Position numbers and translations under genes: made by a program. Below, piece by piece: positions 8,224-16,595 of a DNA stretch of 64,000 bases. Positions within the stretch are counted from its first letter, which is position 1. Every line of letters begins with the position of its first letter. The stretch lies in assembly GCF_015751765.1 (NCBI RefSeq), contig NZ_JADOTX010000001.1:2542001-2606000 (forward strand), in the 5' to 3' direction. Source of the stretch: Micromonospora ureilytica (lineage in GTDB: Bacteria > Actinomycetota > Actinomycetes > Mycobacteriales > Micromonosporaceae). The notes under the pieces are model-generated. The model was not told the origin of the DNA, searched no databases, and worked only from the letters and a program-made list of their open reading frames with translations.

Positions 8224-9696
8224 TCAGCGGTCGCCGAGCGCGGCGGCGACAGCGGCGACGCCGTCCTCGATCTCGGTGGGCGTCCGGGCCGCGTAGCCGA
8301 GCACGAGGCCGGGCCGGTAGGGACGCTGGCAGTGCCAGGACAGCGGTTGCACCTTCACCCCGCGCGCCAGCGTCGCCGCGGCCAGCTCGGTGTCGACCAC
8401 GGCATCGTCCAGCGTGATCATCAGGTGCAGACCGGCGGCCGCGCCGTGCACCGTCGCCGACGGCAACGCGCGGGCCAGCGCGGCGATCATGGCGTCCCGT
8501 CGGCGGATGTGTCGACGGCGCAGCAGCCGCAGATGCCGCTCGAAGGCGCCGGAGGTCATCAACTCCGCCAGCACCAGTTGCGGTAGCACGGCGTTGCCCA
8601 GGTCGGCGTTGCGCTTGGCGGCCACCACCGCCTCGCGCAGTCGCGGCGGCACGAGGAGCCAGCCGACCCGCAGGGCGGGGGCGAGCAGTTTGGAGACGCT
8701 GCCGGCGTAGCAGACCTGCTCGGGCAGCAGACCGCGTAGCGCCGGCACCGGAGGACGGTCGTAGCGGTGCTCGGCGTCGTAGTCGTCCTCGATGATCAGA
8801 CCGCCGGCCCGGGCCCAGGCGACGAGTTGGCGGCGACGGTCACCGTCGAGCACCACGCCGGTCGGGAACTGGTGCGCGGGGGTGAGCATCACGGCCGGTG
8901 TGCCGCTGGCGGCCAGCTCGTCGACCCGCAGCCCGGCGTCGTCGACGGTGATCGGCGGGGTGTCCATCCGCCAGTTGTTCAGGTGCTGCCGTACCCCGAG
9001 CGAGCCCGGGTCCTCGACCGCGATGCGGTCGACGCCGGCAGCGGTGAGCGCCTGGGCGAGCAGCCCGAGCGCCTGGGAGACGCCGGCCACGATGATCACG
9101 TCGGCGGGGTCGACGCTGATGCCGCGATTGCGGGCCAGCCAGGCGGCGACGGCCTGCCGCAGCGCGGGCGTGCCAACCGGGTCGCCGTAGCCGAGGTCGG
9201 CCGCGGCGAGGTGGCGCAGCACGGTCCGTTCGGCGCGCAGCCAGTCCGCGCGCGGGAAGGCGGCCAGATCGGGTACGCCGGGCGTCAGGTCGATTGTCGC
9301 GTGCGCCGCGCGTACCGCGTCGAAGATGTCGGTGCCCGGTGTCGGTGGGAAGGTCGTGACCGGTGCCGGCGCGGCGGCCGGGGCGGATGTGGGCGTGGCC
9401 GGCGCGGCGACGACCACAGTGCCGGCCCGGCCCCGACCGGCGACACGCCCCTCCTCGGTGAGGCGCTGGTACGCCTCGGTGACCACGCCCCGGGAGACGC
9501 CGAGGTCGGCGGCGAGCACCCGGGTGGGGGGCAACCGGTCACCGACCGGCACCCGGCCCTCGGCGATGGCCTGCCGCAGCCTGTCGGTCAGCCAGTCGGC
9601 GCGCCCGCCCGGCGCCGCGTCGCTGACGGTCAGGTGCAGGAAGTCTGACCCGGCCGATATGGACCTCTCGGACGCCGTCGCTTTGGCTCTGCCCAT
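8224..9696 (-). CDS. MocR/PdxR-type GntR-aminotransferase regulator
   Basis: The 490-residue protein joins an N-terminal GntR winged helix (about 30-100, with RLPPTRVLAADLGVSRGVVTEAYQRL) to a fold-type I aminotransferase domain (about 130-485). Lys336 in the SVSK motif is the predicted pyridoxal-phosphate lysine, and an Asp in EDDYDAEHRY is the usual cofactor contact. MocR proteins are DNA-binding regulators that sense PLP or amino-acid-derived ligands. It is divergent from a LysE exporter gene with 62 bases between the two starts, so it probably controls that exporter and itself. Start ATG 9696 gives a full-length protein; a shorter start cannot be excluded. Confidence 0.9.
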   Translation of the reverse strand: MGRAKATASERSISAGSDFLHLTVSDAAPGGRADWLTDRLRQAIAEGRVPVGDRLPPTRVLAADLGVSRGVVTEAYQRLTEEGRVAGRGRAGTVVVAAPATPTSAPAAAPAPVTTFPPTPGTDIFDAVRAAHATIDLTPGVPDLAAFPRADWLRAERTVLRHLAAADLGYGDPVGTPALRQAVAAWLARNRGISVDPADVIIVAGVSQALGLLAQALTAAGVDRIAVEDPGSLGVRQHLNNWRMDTPPITVDDAGLRVDELAASGTPAVMLTPAHQFPTGVVLDGDRRRQLVAWARAGGLIIEDDYDAEHRYDRPPVPALRGLLPEQVCYAGSVSKLLAPALRVGWLLVPPRLREAVVAAKRNADLGNAVLPQLVLAELMTSGAFERHLRLLRRRHIRRRDAMIAALARALPSATVHGAAAGLHLMITLDDAVVDTELAAATLARGVKVQPLSWHCQRPYRPGLVLGYAARTPTEIEDGVAAVAAALGDR

Positions 9697-9758
9697 CGGA
9701 CCATTGTGGCAGCAGAGTGAGCAGGAGCCAGACCTGCCAACTCCGCCGGAGGACGATC

Positions 9759-10370
9759 GTGACCATCCCGTTCCTGATCACCACGCTGATCGTGGTGGTC
9801 ACCCCCGGCACCGGGGTGATCTTCACGCTCTCCGCCGGCCTGTCGCGGGGTGCGCGGGCCGGAGTGCTGGCCGCGTTCGCCTGCACGCTGGGGACGTTGC
9901 CGCACCTGCTGGCCGCGATGACCGGGCTGGCCGCGCTGATGCAGACCAGCGCCGCGGCGTTCGAGACCGTCCGCTACCTCGGCGTCGGCTACCTGCTCTA
10001 CCTGGCCTGGTCCATGGCGAGGGACCGCGACGCCTTCGCGGTGACGACCGACGCCCCGCCCCGATCGGCGATCCGGGTGATCGTCTCCGGGGTGCTCGTC
10101 AACCTGCTCAACCCGAAACCGACGATGTTCTTCGTCGCGTTCCTGCCACAGTTCGTGGACACCACGGCACCGGGCTCGACCCGGGCGATGCTCGGCTGCG
10201 GCGCGGTGTTCATGCTGCTCACCTTCGTGGTGTTCAGCGGCTACGGCGTCTTCGCGGCCCGGGTACGCGACCGGGTGCTGACCCGACCCCGGGTCACCGA
10301 CTGGCTGCGCCGATCCGCCGCCGGCACATTCGTCGCGCTCGGCGTGACCCTCGCCCTCACCGAACGATAG
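9759..10370 (+). CDS. LysE/RhtB-family amino-acid exporter
   Basis: The 203-residue membrane protein has the LysE/RhtB pattern: TPGTGVIFTLSAGLSRGARAG near the N-terminus, LGVGYLLYLAW near 70-80, NLLNPKPTMFFVAFLPQF near 118-135 and about six membrane helices. The family exports amino acids and related small molecules. GTG 9759 is chosen because GGAGGA lies five bases upstream; an earlier GTG at 9717 lies inside the divergent promoter region. The MocR regulator is divergent and the B3/4 protein gene follows after 7 bases, forming a likely amino-acid stress module. Confidence 0.88.
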   Translation: MTIPFLITTLIVVVTPGTGVIFTLSAGLSRGARAGVLAAFACTLGTLPHLLAAMTGLAALMQTSAAAFETVRYLGVGYLLYLAWSMARDRDAFAVTTDAPPRSAIRVIVSGVLVNLLNPKPTMFFVAFLPQFVDTTAPGSTRAMLGCGAVFMLLTFVVFSGYGVFAARVRDRVLTRPRVTDWLRRSAAGTFVALGVTLALTER

Positions 10371-10377
10371 GACCACA

Positions 10378-11109
10378 GTGCACTTCGAACACTCTCCGCA
10401 GCTTCGCGACGCGTACCCCGACCTGGTCGCCGGCGTGGTGCAGGTCGCCGGGATCACCGCCACCGCCGACGTGACAGGACGGACGGCCGATCATCTCGCC
10501 GACGCGCGACGGCGGTTGGCCGGCGGCGCCGAGAGCGGGTTCCCGGAGATCCAGGCGTGGCGGCGGGCGTACGCGGCGATGGGGCTGCGGCCCACCAGGT
10601 ACCGGTGCGCCGCCGAGGCCCTGCTGCGTCGGCTGCGCCTGGACGGCGAGCTGCCCCGGGTGCACCCGCTCGTCGATCTCTGCAACGCCATCTCGGCCGC
10701 GTACGCCATCCCGGTCGCGGTGCTCGACCTGGACCGGGTCGACGGCGACCTGGTGGTCCGGCCGGCACACGGCGACGAGGCGTACCTGAGTTTCACGGGC
10801 GACACCGAACATCCCGAGCCGGGCGAGGTGACCTTCGTCGACTCCGCCGGGCGGGCACACGCCCGACGGTGGACGAACCGGCAGAGCGGCTGGTCGGCCG
10901 TGCGGTCGGGCACCTCGTCGGTGCTGATCGTCGCCGAGGCGCTGCACCCGGGTGGCGAGCCGGCCGTGACCCGGCTGGTCGCCGACCTCGTCACGGAGCT
11001 GACCGACGGATGGGCCGCCCCGACGGCCGCCGCGGTGCTCACCGCCGCCGCGCCCCGTTTCCGCACCCCGACGGCAGGTGGTCAGGCGGTGTCGCCGGGC
11101 ACCAGATGA
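10378..11109 (+). CDS. B3/B4 tRNA-binding-domain protein
   Basis: The 243-residue protein matches the free-standing B3/4 domain found in the beta subunit of phenylalanyl-tRNA synthetase, where it hydrolyses mischarged tyrosyl-tRNA. Seen here: a central WRRAYAAMGLRPTRYRCAAEALLRR segment (about 61-85) with the family's GLxPxxxRxSxExL-like pattern, and HPLVDLCNAISAAYAIPVAVLDLDR (about 96-120). Free-standing copies are proposed trans-editing or amino-acid sensing proteins. It starts at GTG seven bases after the LysE gene, so they are probably co-transcribed. Its last 28 bases overlap the end of the convergent MBL-fold gene. Confidence 0.8.
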   Translation: MHFEHSPQLRDAYPDLVAGVVQVAGITATADVTGRTADHLADARRRLAGGAESGFPEIQAWRRAYAAMGLRPTRYRCAAEALLRRLRLDGELPRVHPLVDLCNAISAAYAIPVAVLDLDRVDGDLVVRPAHGDEAYLSFTGDTEHPEPGEVTFVDSAGRAHARRWTNRQSGWSAVRSGTSSVLIVAEALHPGGEPAVTRLVADLVTELTDGWAAPTAAAVLTAAAPRFRTPTAGGQAVSPGTR

Positions 11110-11684
11110 CGGTAACCGGGGATCGTCTCGGCGAACCAGCCGGCGACGCTGGCCAGGCCGCGTTCGTTGAGCTGCGCGTCGTGGATCGGGTACGCCGCCG
11201 CCGCGCCCACGGCGCCGGCGAACCGGATCGCCTCGTCGAGGCGCAGCCAGGACCCCTGGGCCGGGACGAGCAGGGTGCGCACCGGCTCGTCCGGCACGTG
11301 CAGCGCGTCACCCGGGTGGTAGAGCTCGTCGCCGATCAGGTAGCCGAGGTTCGGGCAGTCGGGCTGCCCCTGGTGGATCGCGGCGTGCCGGCCGCCGTGC
11401 GCGCTGACCGGAATGCCGGCGGCCGTGAACCGTTGCCCCGCGCGCACCCGGGTCACCGGCAGCGGGGCGAGATCCGGCAGTCGGGCGCCCTCCGGGGCGT
11501 ACACGGGGACGCCGAGACCGGCGAGCCGCAACACGTCCACGTGGTCGGTGTGCTCGTGGGTGACCAGGACGGCGTCCGCGCCGACCAGGGCCCGCGGCTC
11601 GCTCCACGTTCCCGGGTCGACGACCAGGACCCCGCCGTCGTGCTCGACCCGCACGCACGAGTGGGTGAATCGGGTGATCCGCAC
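11082..11684 (-). CDS. Metallo-beta-lactamase-fold hydrolase (UlaG/YtnP-like small form)
   Basis: The 200-residue protein has the MBL zinc-ligand pattern: THEHTDHVD (about residues 43-51), a downstream HGGRHAAIH and HPGDALH. It begins with RITRFTHSCVRVEHDGGVLVVDPG, typical of UlaG-like L-ascorbate-6-phosphate lactonase relatives. The substrate cannot be inferred. GTG 11684 is chosen because the beta-strand pattern begins right after it. It follows the small membrane protein gene (stop at 11708) on the same strand with a 23-base gap, so the two may be co-transcribed. Confidence 0.8.
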   Translation of the reverse strand: MRITRFTHSCVRVEHDGGVLVVDPGTWSEPRALVGADAVLVTHEHTDHVDVLRLAGLGVPVYAPEGARLPDLAPLPVTRVRAGQRFTAAGIPVSAHGGRHAAIHQGQPDCPNLGYLIGDELYHPGDALHVPDEPVRTLLVPAQGSWLRLDEAIRFAGAVGAAAAYPIHDAQLNERGLASVAGWFAETIPGYRHLVPGDTA

Positions 11685-11707
11685 CCCGCCGACGGTACGC
11701 CCGTCGG

Positions 11708-12316
11708 TCAGCGTCGCCGCCCGGCCGACATCCGCACGATGTACACGAACTGCACGGCGAACGCCACGACCGCGACCAGCACCCCGACCACTACCGTCAC
11801 CACGCCCCCGGCCCCGACGGTCGCGGCCACCAGGGCGATGCCGAGCCCGCTCAGCACGGCGTTGACCGCGCCCACGAGTGCCGCAGTGGTCAGCAGGAAC
11901 TCCCATCGCCCCGGTCGGGTGCCGACCAGGTTCCAGGCGGTGCTCATGGCGTCGTCGGCCACCACCGCGTCGGCGAAGAAGTCGTGCTCGCCGGCGAGCT
12001 GGTGTTGGTAGTAGGCCCGGATGCGCTGGATCCGCCGCAGGTCCAACGAGTTCTCGACGGTGGTCTCCACCAGCCGCAGAAACGTCAGCACCCCGATGAT
12101 GACCAGCGTCGGCAGCACCGCGGCCAGGTACGGCCGGACCAGCTTGTCGTTGCTGGCGACGAAGCCGAGGCCGATCAGCGCCGCCGACAGGACGGACAGG
12201 AAGATCGTGGCGCGGCCGGTGGCCTCGGCGATGGTGCCGGCGCGGGACGTCTGCAACGCGTAGTGCTCGGTGGTCAGCACGGTGAGGAGCGCCTGCTCGC
12301 GTTCGCTCTCGTCCAC
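11708..12316 (-). CDS. Small four-helix membrane protein, unknown function
   Basis: I do not recognise a characterised family. The 202-residue protein has a cytoplasmic-looking N-terminus (MDESEREQALLTVLTTEHYA), two membrane helices (about 35-55 and 66-85), a charged helical middle (LDLRRIQRIRAYYQHQLAGEHDFF) and two further helices (about 138-160 and 165-192). A 2+2 helix layout with a cytosolic helical insert recalls SLATT or PycTM-like membrane effectors, but the resemblance is architectural only. It is divergent from the TM/PLD-like gene at 12389 with 72 bases between starts, so the two may share regulation. Confidence 0.65.
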   Translation of the reverse strand: MDESEREQALLTVLTTEHYALQTSRAGTIAEATGRATIFLSVLSAALIGLGFVASNDKLVRPYLAAVLPTLVIIGVLTFLRLVETTVENSLDLRRIQRIRAYYQHQLAGEHDFFADAVVADDAMSTAWNLVGTRPGRWEFLLTTAALVGAVNAVLSGLGIALVAATVGAGGVVTVVVGVLVAVVAFAVQFVYIVRMSAGRRR

Positions 12317-12388
12317 CCCGCCACCCTCCGTGGTCGCACGGCTCCGTTACCGTCAGCCTACGAGCGACCGACGGCGGAAGGGGACCGG

Positions 12389-13486
12389 ATGCCCGGGTGG
12401 GCTGGTCGGGGCAGGCGGCAGCGACGCGCCTTCGTCGTCGGTGGGGCACTCTTCGCGGTCGCCGTCGTCATGCTGCTGGCCGCCTGGCGCAGCAGCGGCT
12501 TCCTCAGCGATCTACTGCTCAACCTCGGAGCCAGCGTGGTCCTCGCGGCCATCTCGTACGTCATCTTCGACCCGATGTTCGAGGAGGCCCGCAAGGCGCG
12601 GGTGCAGGAGCACCTCAGCTTCGACCAGCAGGCGTTCGTGACGCGGCTGCACCGCTCCGGTCGCCGGGTGCGCATCCTCGACACCTGGACGATCCTGCTG
12701 GAGCAACGGCACCGCGAGGAGACCCTGAGCGCGGTGCGAGCGGCGCTCGCCAACGGCGCCCAGGTGCAGTTGCTCCTCCTCGACCCCGACTGCACCGCCG
12801 CCCAGCAACGCTCCGAGGAGCTGGAACGGCAACGGGTGGACGTGCCCCGACAGATCCGCACCAACCTGCGCCACCTGGCCGCGTTCGCCGACGCGCTCGA
12901 CTCGCGGCTGCGGCACCGCCTACAGGTCCGGCTCTACGACGCGTCCCCGTCGATCCAGCTCTACCAGTGGGACGGGCGGGCGCTGATCTCGTTCTTCCCG
13001 ATCGGGAAGTTGTCGTTCAACGTGCCGCAACTCGAGGTGGACATGGACAGCCCGTGGGGCGGGTTCGTGCACGCCCGATTCGAGGAGCTGTGGGAGCACG
13101 AGCAGGCCACCCTCGACCTGGAGCGGTACTGGTCAGTCACGGTCACGCTGCGCCACGACGAGTCGGACGTGGTCGAGGTGCGCGTGCCGTACGTGACGGT
13201 GGACGGGCAGCACTACGTCGACTGCCGGGGGTTCCGGGTCACCGGGCCGCTGACGGTGCGCGCCGTGCTGCCGCCCCGCGCGCCCGGGGCGGCCCCTGGC
13301 GTGTTCGCGCTGGCCGAGCCCGCCGACGGGGACCGCACCCCGGCCGCCGTCGTGAAGCGGCACTTCGACCAGAAGTACGGGCCCGGCGACGGCGAGCGCG
13401 ACGTCCGCCGGCTGGTGCCGCCGCCGGGCGACACCCGTACCCCGGCGCCCCGCCCCGCGACGGCCGACGACACGCACGCACGGTGA
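12389..13486 (+). CDS. Membrane-anchored PLD-like domain protein
   Basis: The 365-residue protein has a basic N-terminus (RGRRQRR), two hydrophobic segments (about 15-32 and 42-62), then a soluble domain of phospholipase-D-like type: [30 protein letters not shown] and [16 protein letters not shown]. This layout fits the DUF5919-like domains found in bacterial signalling proteins. I see no HxKxxxxD pair, so it is probably not an active phospholipase. The remainder (about 250-365) is a beta-rich segment ending in a Pro/Arg-rich tail. The start has a good GGAAGGGGA site. It is divergent from the four-helix membrane protein gene. Confidence 0.7.
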   Translation: MPGWAGRGRRQRRAFVVGGALFAVAVVMLLAAWRSSGFLSDLLLNLGASVVLAAISYVIFDPMFEEARKARVQEHLSFDQQAFVTRLHRSGRRVRILDTWTILLEQRHREETLSAVRAALANGAQVQLLLLDPDCTAAQQRSEELERQRVDVPRQIRTNLRHLAAFADALDSRLRHRLQVRLYDASPSIQLYQWDGRALISFFPIGKLSFNVPQLEVDMDSPWGGFVHARFEELWEHEQATLDLERYWSVTVTLRHDESDVVEVRVPYVTVDGQHYVDCRGFRVTGPLTVRAVLPPRAPGAAPGVFALAEPADGDRTPAAVVKRHFDQKYGPGDGERDVRRLVPPPGDTRTPAPRPATADDTHAR

Positions 13487-13559
13487 CCCCCGACCTGCCC
13501 GGTCGGCTCGGCACAGGAAACAATGGTGGTCCACCCTGATCGCCAGGAGGACCGTCGGC

Positions 13560-14447
13560 GTGTCGCACCGCACCGCACCGCCGTCCGGGGCGGCGCAGCT
13601 GCGCGCCGACTGCGGACGCTGCTTCGGCCTGTGTTGCGTGGTGCCCGCCTTCGCCGCGTCGACGGACTTCGCCATCGACAAGCCGGCCGGCTCGCCCTGC
13701 CCGAACCTGCGCCCCGACCACCGCTGCGGCATCCACACCGAGCTGCGGCAACGCGGGTTTCCCGGCTGCACGGTGTTCGACTGCTTCGGCGCCGGGCAGC
13801 AGGTCGCCCAGGTGACCTTCGGCGGACGGGACTGGCGGGACGCACCGGAGACGTTGCCGGCGATGGCGGAGGCGTTCGCGGTGCTGCGACCGCTGCACGA
13901 ACTGCTCTGGTACCTCACCGAGGCGGTGGCGCTGCGCCCGCCGGCCGACCTGCGCGGCGAACTGGAACGCGCCCGCGCCGAGACGCTGACGCTCACCGAG
14001 GGTGACCCGGCGCAGCTTCGCGCGGTGGACGTCGCCGGCCACCGGGACCGGGTCAACCCGCTGCTGTCCCGGGCCAGCGACGCGGCCCGCGCTCCCGGCA
14101 GCGCCGACCGTCGGGGCGCGCACCTGCTCGGGGTGGACCTGCGCCGCGTCGACCTCCGCCGGGCCAACCTGCGCGGGGCGCTGCTCATCGGCGCCGACCT
14201 GCGCGGAGCGGACCTCGGCCTGGCCGACGTCACCGGCGCGGACCTGCGCGGGGCCGACCTGCGGGGCGCGGACCTCCGCCGCACTCTCTTCCTGCACCAG
14301 ACCCAACTGGACGCCGCCCGGGGTGACGTACGCACCGGGCTGCCGCAGACGCTCACCCGGCCGACGCACTGGACGGCGCTGCCGCTCACCCCGGTCCGCC
14401 AGCCGGCCCGATCCTCCGCACCCGCCCGCCGGGGCCGACGCCGCTGA
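13560..14447 (+). CDS. Cys-cluster / pentapeptide-repeat fusion protein
   Basis: The 295-residue protein has an N-terminal cysteine cluster (CGRCFGLCC around residues 19-27, then CPNL, CGIH, GCTVFDC) resembling YkgJ-type zinc or iron-chelating modules. From about residue 180 it forms a right-handed pentapeptide helix: repeated A/V-D-L-R-G/R units such as GADLRGADL and [16 protein letters not shown]. Pentapeptide proteins of the Qnr/MfpA type mimic DNA and protect gyrase, while many others have unknown roles. The GTG start has AGGAGG nine bases upstream. It ends in a basic tail (RRGRRR). Confidence 0.82.
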   Translation: MSHRTAPPSGAAQLRADCGRCFGLCCVVPAFAASTDFAIDKPAGSPCPNLRPDHRCGIHTELRQRGFPGCTVFDCFGAGQQVAQVTFGGRDWRDAPETLPAMAEAFAVLRPLHELLWYLTEAVALRPPADLRGELERARAETLTLTEGDPAQLRAVDVAGHRDRVNPLLSRASDAARAPGSADRRGAHLLGVDLRRVDLRRANLRGALLIGADLRGADLGLADVTGADLRGADLRGADLRRTLFLHQTQLDAARGDVRTGLPQTLTRPTHWTALPLTPVRQPARSSAPARRGRRR

Positions 14448-14519
14448 CCGCGAGGTTTCGGCCGGGACGACCCCGGGTAGCCAGCGCCGACGCGGACCGG
14501 CATCGACGGGGGGCACGGC

Positions 14520-14756
14520 GTGGGCTACCGAAATCGCCAAGGTGAGCAGCCGGGCGACCCGCAGCACAGCGAGGACGAGGCCGGCCAGGCGAAACTGGTG
14601 CAGGTCGAGGCGGACACCGAGGTCCCCGCACCGGCGGACACCGACGTCCAGCCGGACATCGTGACCGAGCCCGACAACTCGGGCGTCGCCGGTGGCTCGT
14701 CCGGCAGCAGCGGCGGCGGGTCGACCATGCCGGGGCACCCCGACGCGACCCGCTGA
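14520..14756 (+). CDS. Small acidic low-complexity protein
   Basis: A 78-residue frame, GTG start, with an N-terminus GYRNRQGEQPGDPQHSEDEAGQ and a Gly/Ser-rich tail SSGSSGGGS. It has no membrane segment or recognisable domain. Composition looks like a disordered actinobacterial protein more than a shadow frame. It follows the pentapeptide gene by 72 bases and ends seven bases before the convergent RNase H gene. No clear ribosome-binding site stands out beyond a G-rich stretch, so the call is tentative. Confidence 0.45.
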   Translation: MGYRNRQGEQPGDPQHSEDEAGQAKLVQVEADTEVPAPADTDVQPDIVTEPDNSGVAGGSSGSSGGGSTMPGHPDATR

Positions 14757-14763
14757 CCCCGGC

Positions 14764-15237
14764 TCAGCGGCTGGTCAGCGCGCCCCGAGCCTCGGTCATG
14801 CCTTTGTTGGCGAGCCCGTCGGCCCGCTCGTTCTCCGGGTGCCCGTTGTGCCCCTTGACCCACAGCCAGGTGACCTCGTGCCGCTCGCAGGCCGCCTCCA
14901 GCCGCTGCCACAGGTCGGCGTTCTTCACCGGCTGCTTCGCGGCGGTCCGCCAACCGTTGCGCTTCCACGACGCCAGCCAACTGGTGATGCCGTTGCGCAC
15001 GTACGTGCTGTCGGTGTGCAGCTCCACGGTGACCGGCCGGTTCAGGCTCTCCAACGCCTGGATGGCCGCCATCAGCTCCATCCGGTTGTTGGTGGTGGGT
15101 GTGGCCTCACCGCCGCACAACTCGCGCTCGTGATCGCCGTAGCGCAGCAGCGCACCCCAACCACCCGGCCCGGGGTTGCCACTGCACGCCCCGTCGGTCC
15201 AGATCTGCACGCCCCTGCCGGCCGCCGCGTCCACCAT
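14764..15237 (-). CDS. rnhA: Ribonuclease HI
   Basis: The 157-residue protein is a full-length RNase HI, which cleaves the RNA strand of RNA-DNA hybrids. The acidic catalytic set is present: Asp in [17 protein letters not shown], Glu in NNRMELMAA, Asp in LHTDSTYV, and the final Asp in NERADGLAN; the His of the flexible loop is in [11 protein letters not shown] 15237 is chosen; a TTG three codons upstream (15246) is the alternative. It is convergent with the small acidic protein gene. It lies 10 bases downstream of the lycopene cyclase stop on the same strand. Confidence 0.93.
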   Translation of the reverse strand: MVDAAAGRGVQIWTDGACSGNPGPGGWGALLRYGDHERELCGGEATPTTNNRMELMAAIQALESLNRPVTVELHTDSTYVRNGITSWLASWKRNGWRTAAKQPVKNADLWQRLEAACERHEVTWLWVKGHNGHPENERADGLANKGMTEARGALTSR

Positions 15238-15247
15238 GCCCGGCAAC

Positions 15248-16549
15248 CTACCGGGCGCGGACGTCGTCCTCCCCGCTCGGGGGGCCGCCGCGCCGAGTCG
15301 TCAGCGTCGCGCCCGGCGCGTCGCCCACCACGGCGGGTGGGACCGCCGGCGCGGGCCGGGTGGGGCGCAGCCGGTCACGGACGCGGTGTACGGCGTCACC
15401 GGCGGTGGCGGCGATCATCGGCAACAGCCGGGTCGAATTCATGATCGCGACCTCCTCGGCCGGGGTGGTGCCGCCGTCGAGGAAGCGCAGCACCCGCTCG
15501 GCCGGATTGCGGTCGAAGAGCCTGTCGAAGAACTCGGGGCCGCCCACCCCGCCCCGGTGCAGGGCGCGCAGCGCCACCGCGTCCATCCAGCGGTGCCGGG
15601 CCGGGTACGCCGGCGCGGGCACCGGCGCGCGACCCGCGGCGAGGGCGCGGGCCACCTGGTCGGCCTGGCGGTACATGGCGGAGAAGGTGAAGCCGGTGGA
15701 GGGGCGGGTAGCGCCACCGGCCGTGCCGAGCCGGACCACGCGGGGCGAGGGCCGGGCCGGGAACGGCGCGTCGGTCATCGGGATCACCCCGTTCTCCACC
15801 TCGCGCACCCGCAGCCCGGCCGGGTCCAACCCGAGCAGATCCCGGTAACCGGCCAGCGCCGAGTCGTACCCGGCGTCGGTGAGCAGGTCCGGCGAGAACT
15901 CGGTGTACTCGACCAGGGCGTAGCGGTCGCTGACCGGCAGCACGTACCCGAAGGAGACGCCCCGGGGCGGCTGCGGGGTACGGAAGTCCATCAGCACCGC
16001 GCGCGTCGGGTCGAACACCTGCCGGTCAGCCTCCAGCCACCACCCCCGGAAGTGCTGCAACCAGGTGGTTCGCCCCGCTCGCGCCGGCGGGCGGGGGCGG
16101 GAGTCGAGCACCCAGGCGGCCCGTACGGCGCGCCCGTCGCCGGTACGCACCAGCACCCGGGTGCCGTCGTCGCGCACCGTCTCGGCGGGCGCGACGATGC
16201 GGGTGGCGTCGAGGCGACGCTCGGCGTCGGCAGCCCGGTCGTAGACCGGGCCGGAGCGGAGCATGGCGTACCGCAGCGGGGTGAGGTCCAGGACGCGGCG
16301 CCGCGCCGCCGTCGCCACCTCGACCTGCCGCCAGCTCGCGCTGAGCAGCGGGTCCAGGTCGGTGTCGGGGTGGCCCCAGAACGCCCAGGTGCGGTCCTGG
16401 CCGCGTCGGCGCACCGGGTCCACGATGGCGATCCGCAGGTCCCGGACGCCGTGCCGGTCCAGTGCGGCGAGCAGCAACGACGCCGCGCCGCCGCCACCGA
16501 GCAGCGCGAGGTCGACGACGAGCGGCGCGGAGTCGGTCACCCGCACCAC
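15248..16549 (-). CDS. Lycopene cyclase (CrtY/CrtL family)
   Basis: The 433-residue flavoprotein-type enzyme carries the dinucleotide-binding GGGGAAS motif near the N-terminus, the family motifs FWGHPDTD and [24 protein letters not shown], and the C-terminal [13 protein letters not shown] region. Lycopene cyclases form beta- or related rings at the ends of lycopene on the membrane. No phytoene synthase or desaturase gene lies in this window, so the rest of the carotenoid pathway must be elsewhere if it exists. Start is GTG at 16549 or 16540. The MFS gene lies 46 bases upstream on the same strand. Confidence 0.82.
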   Translation of the reverse strand: MVRVTDSAPLVVDLALLGGGGAASLLLAALDRHGVRDLRIAIVDPVRRRGQDRTWAFWGHPDTDLDPLLSASWRQVEVATAARRRVLDLTPLRYAMLRSGPVYDRAADAERRLDATRIVAPAETVRDDGTRVLVRTGDGRAVRAAWVLDSRPRPPARAGRTTWLQHFRGWWLEADRQVFDPTRAVLMDFRTPQPPRGVSFGYVLPVSDRYALVEYTEFSPDLLTDAGYDSALAGYRDLLGLDPAGLRVREVENGVIPMTDAPFPARPSPRVVRLGTAGGATRPSTGFTFSAMYRQADQVARALAAGRAPVPAPAYPARHRWMDAVALRALHRGGVGGPEFFDRLFDRNPAERVLRFLDGGTTPAEEVAIMNSTRLLPMIAATAGDAVHRVRDRLRPTRPAPAVPPAVVGDAPGATLTTRRGGPPSGEDDVRAR

Positions 16550-16595
16550 GCTGCCACACCGCCGCCCGCCACCACCGGATGGGCCGGATCGGCGC

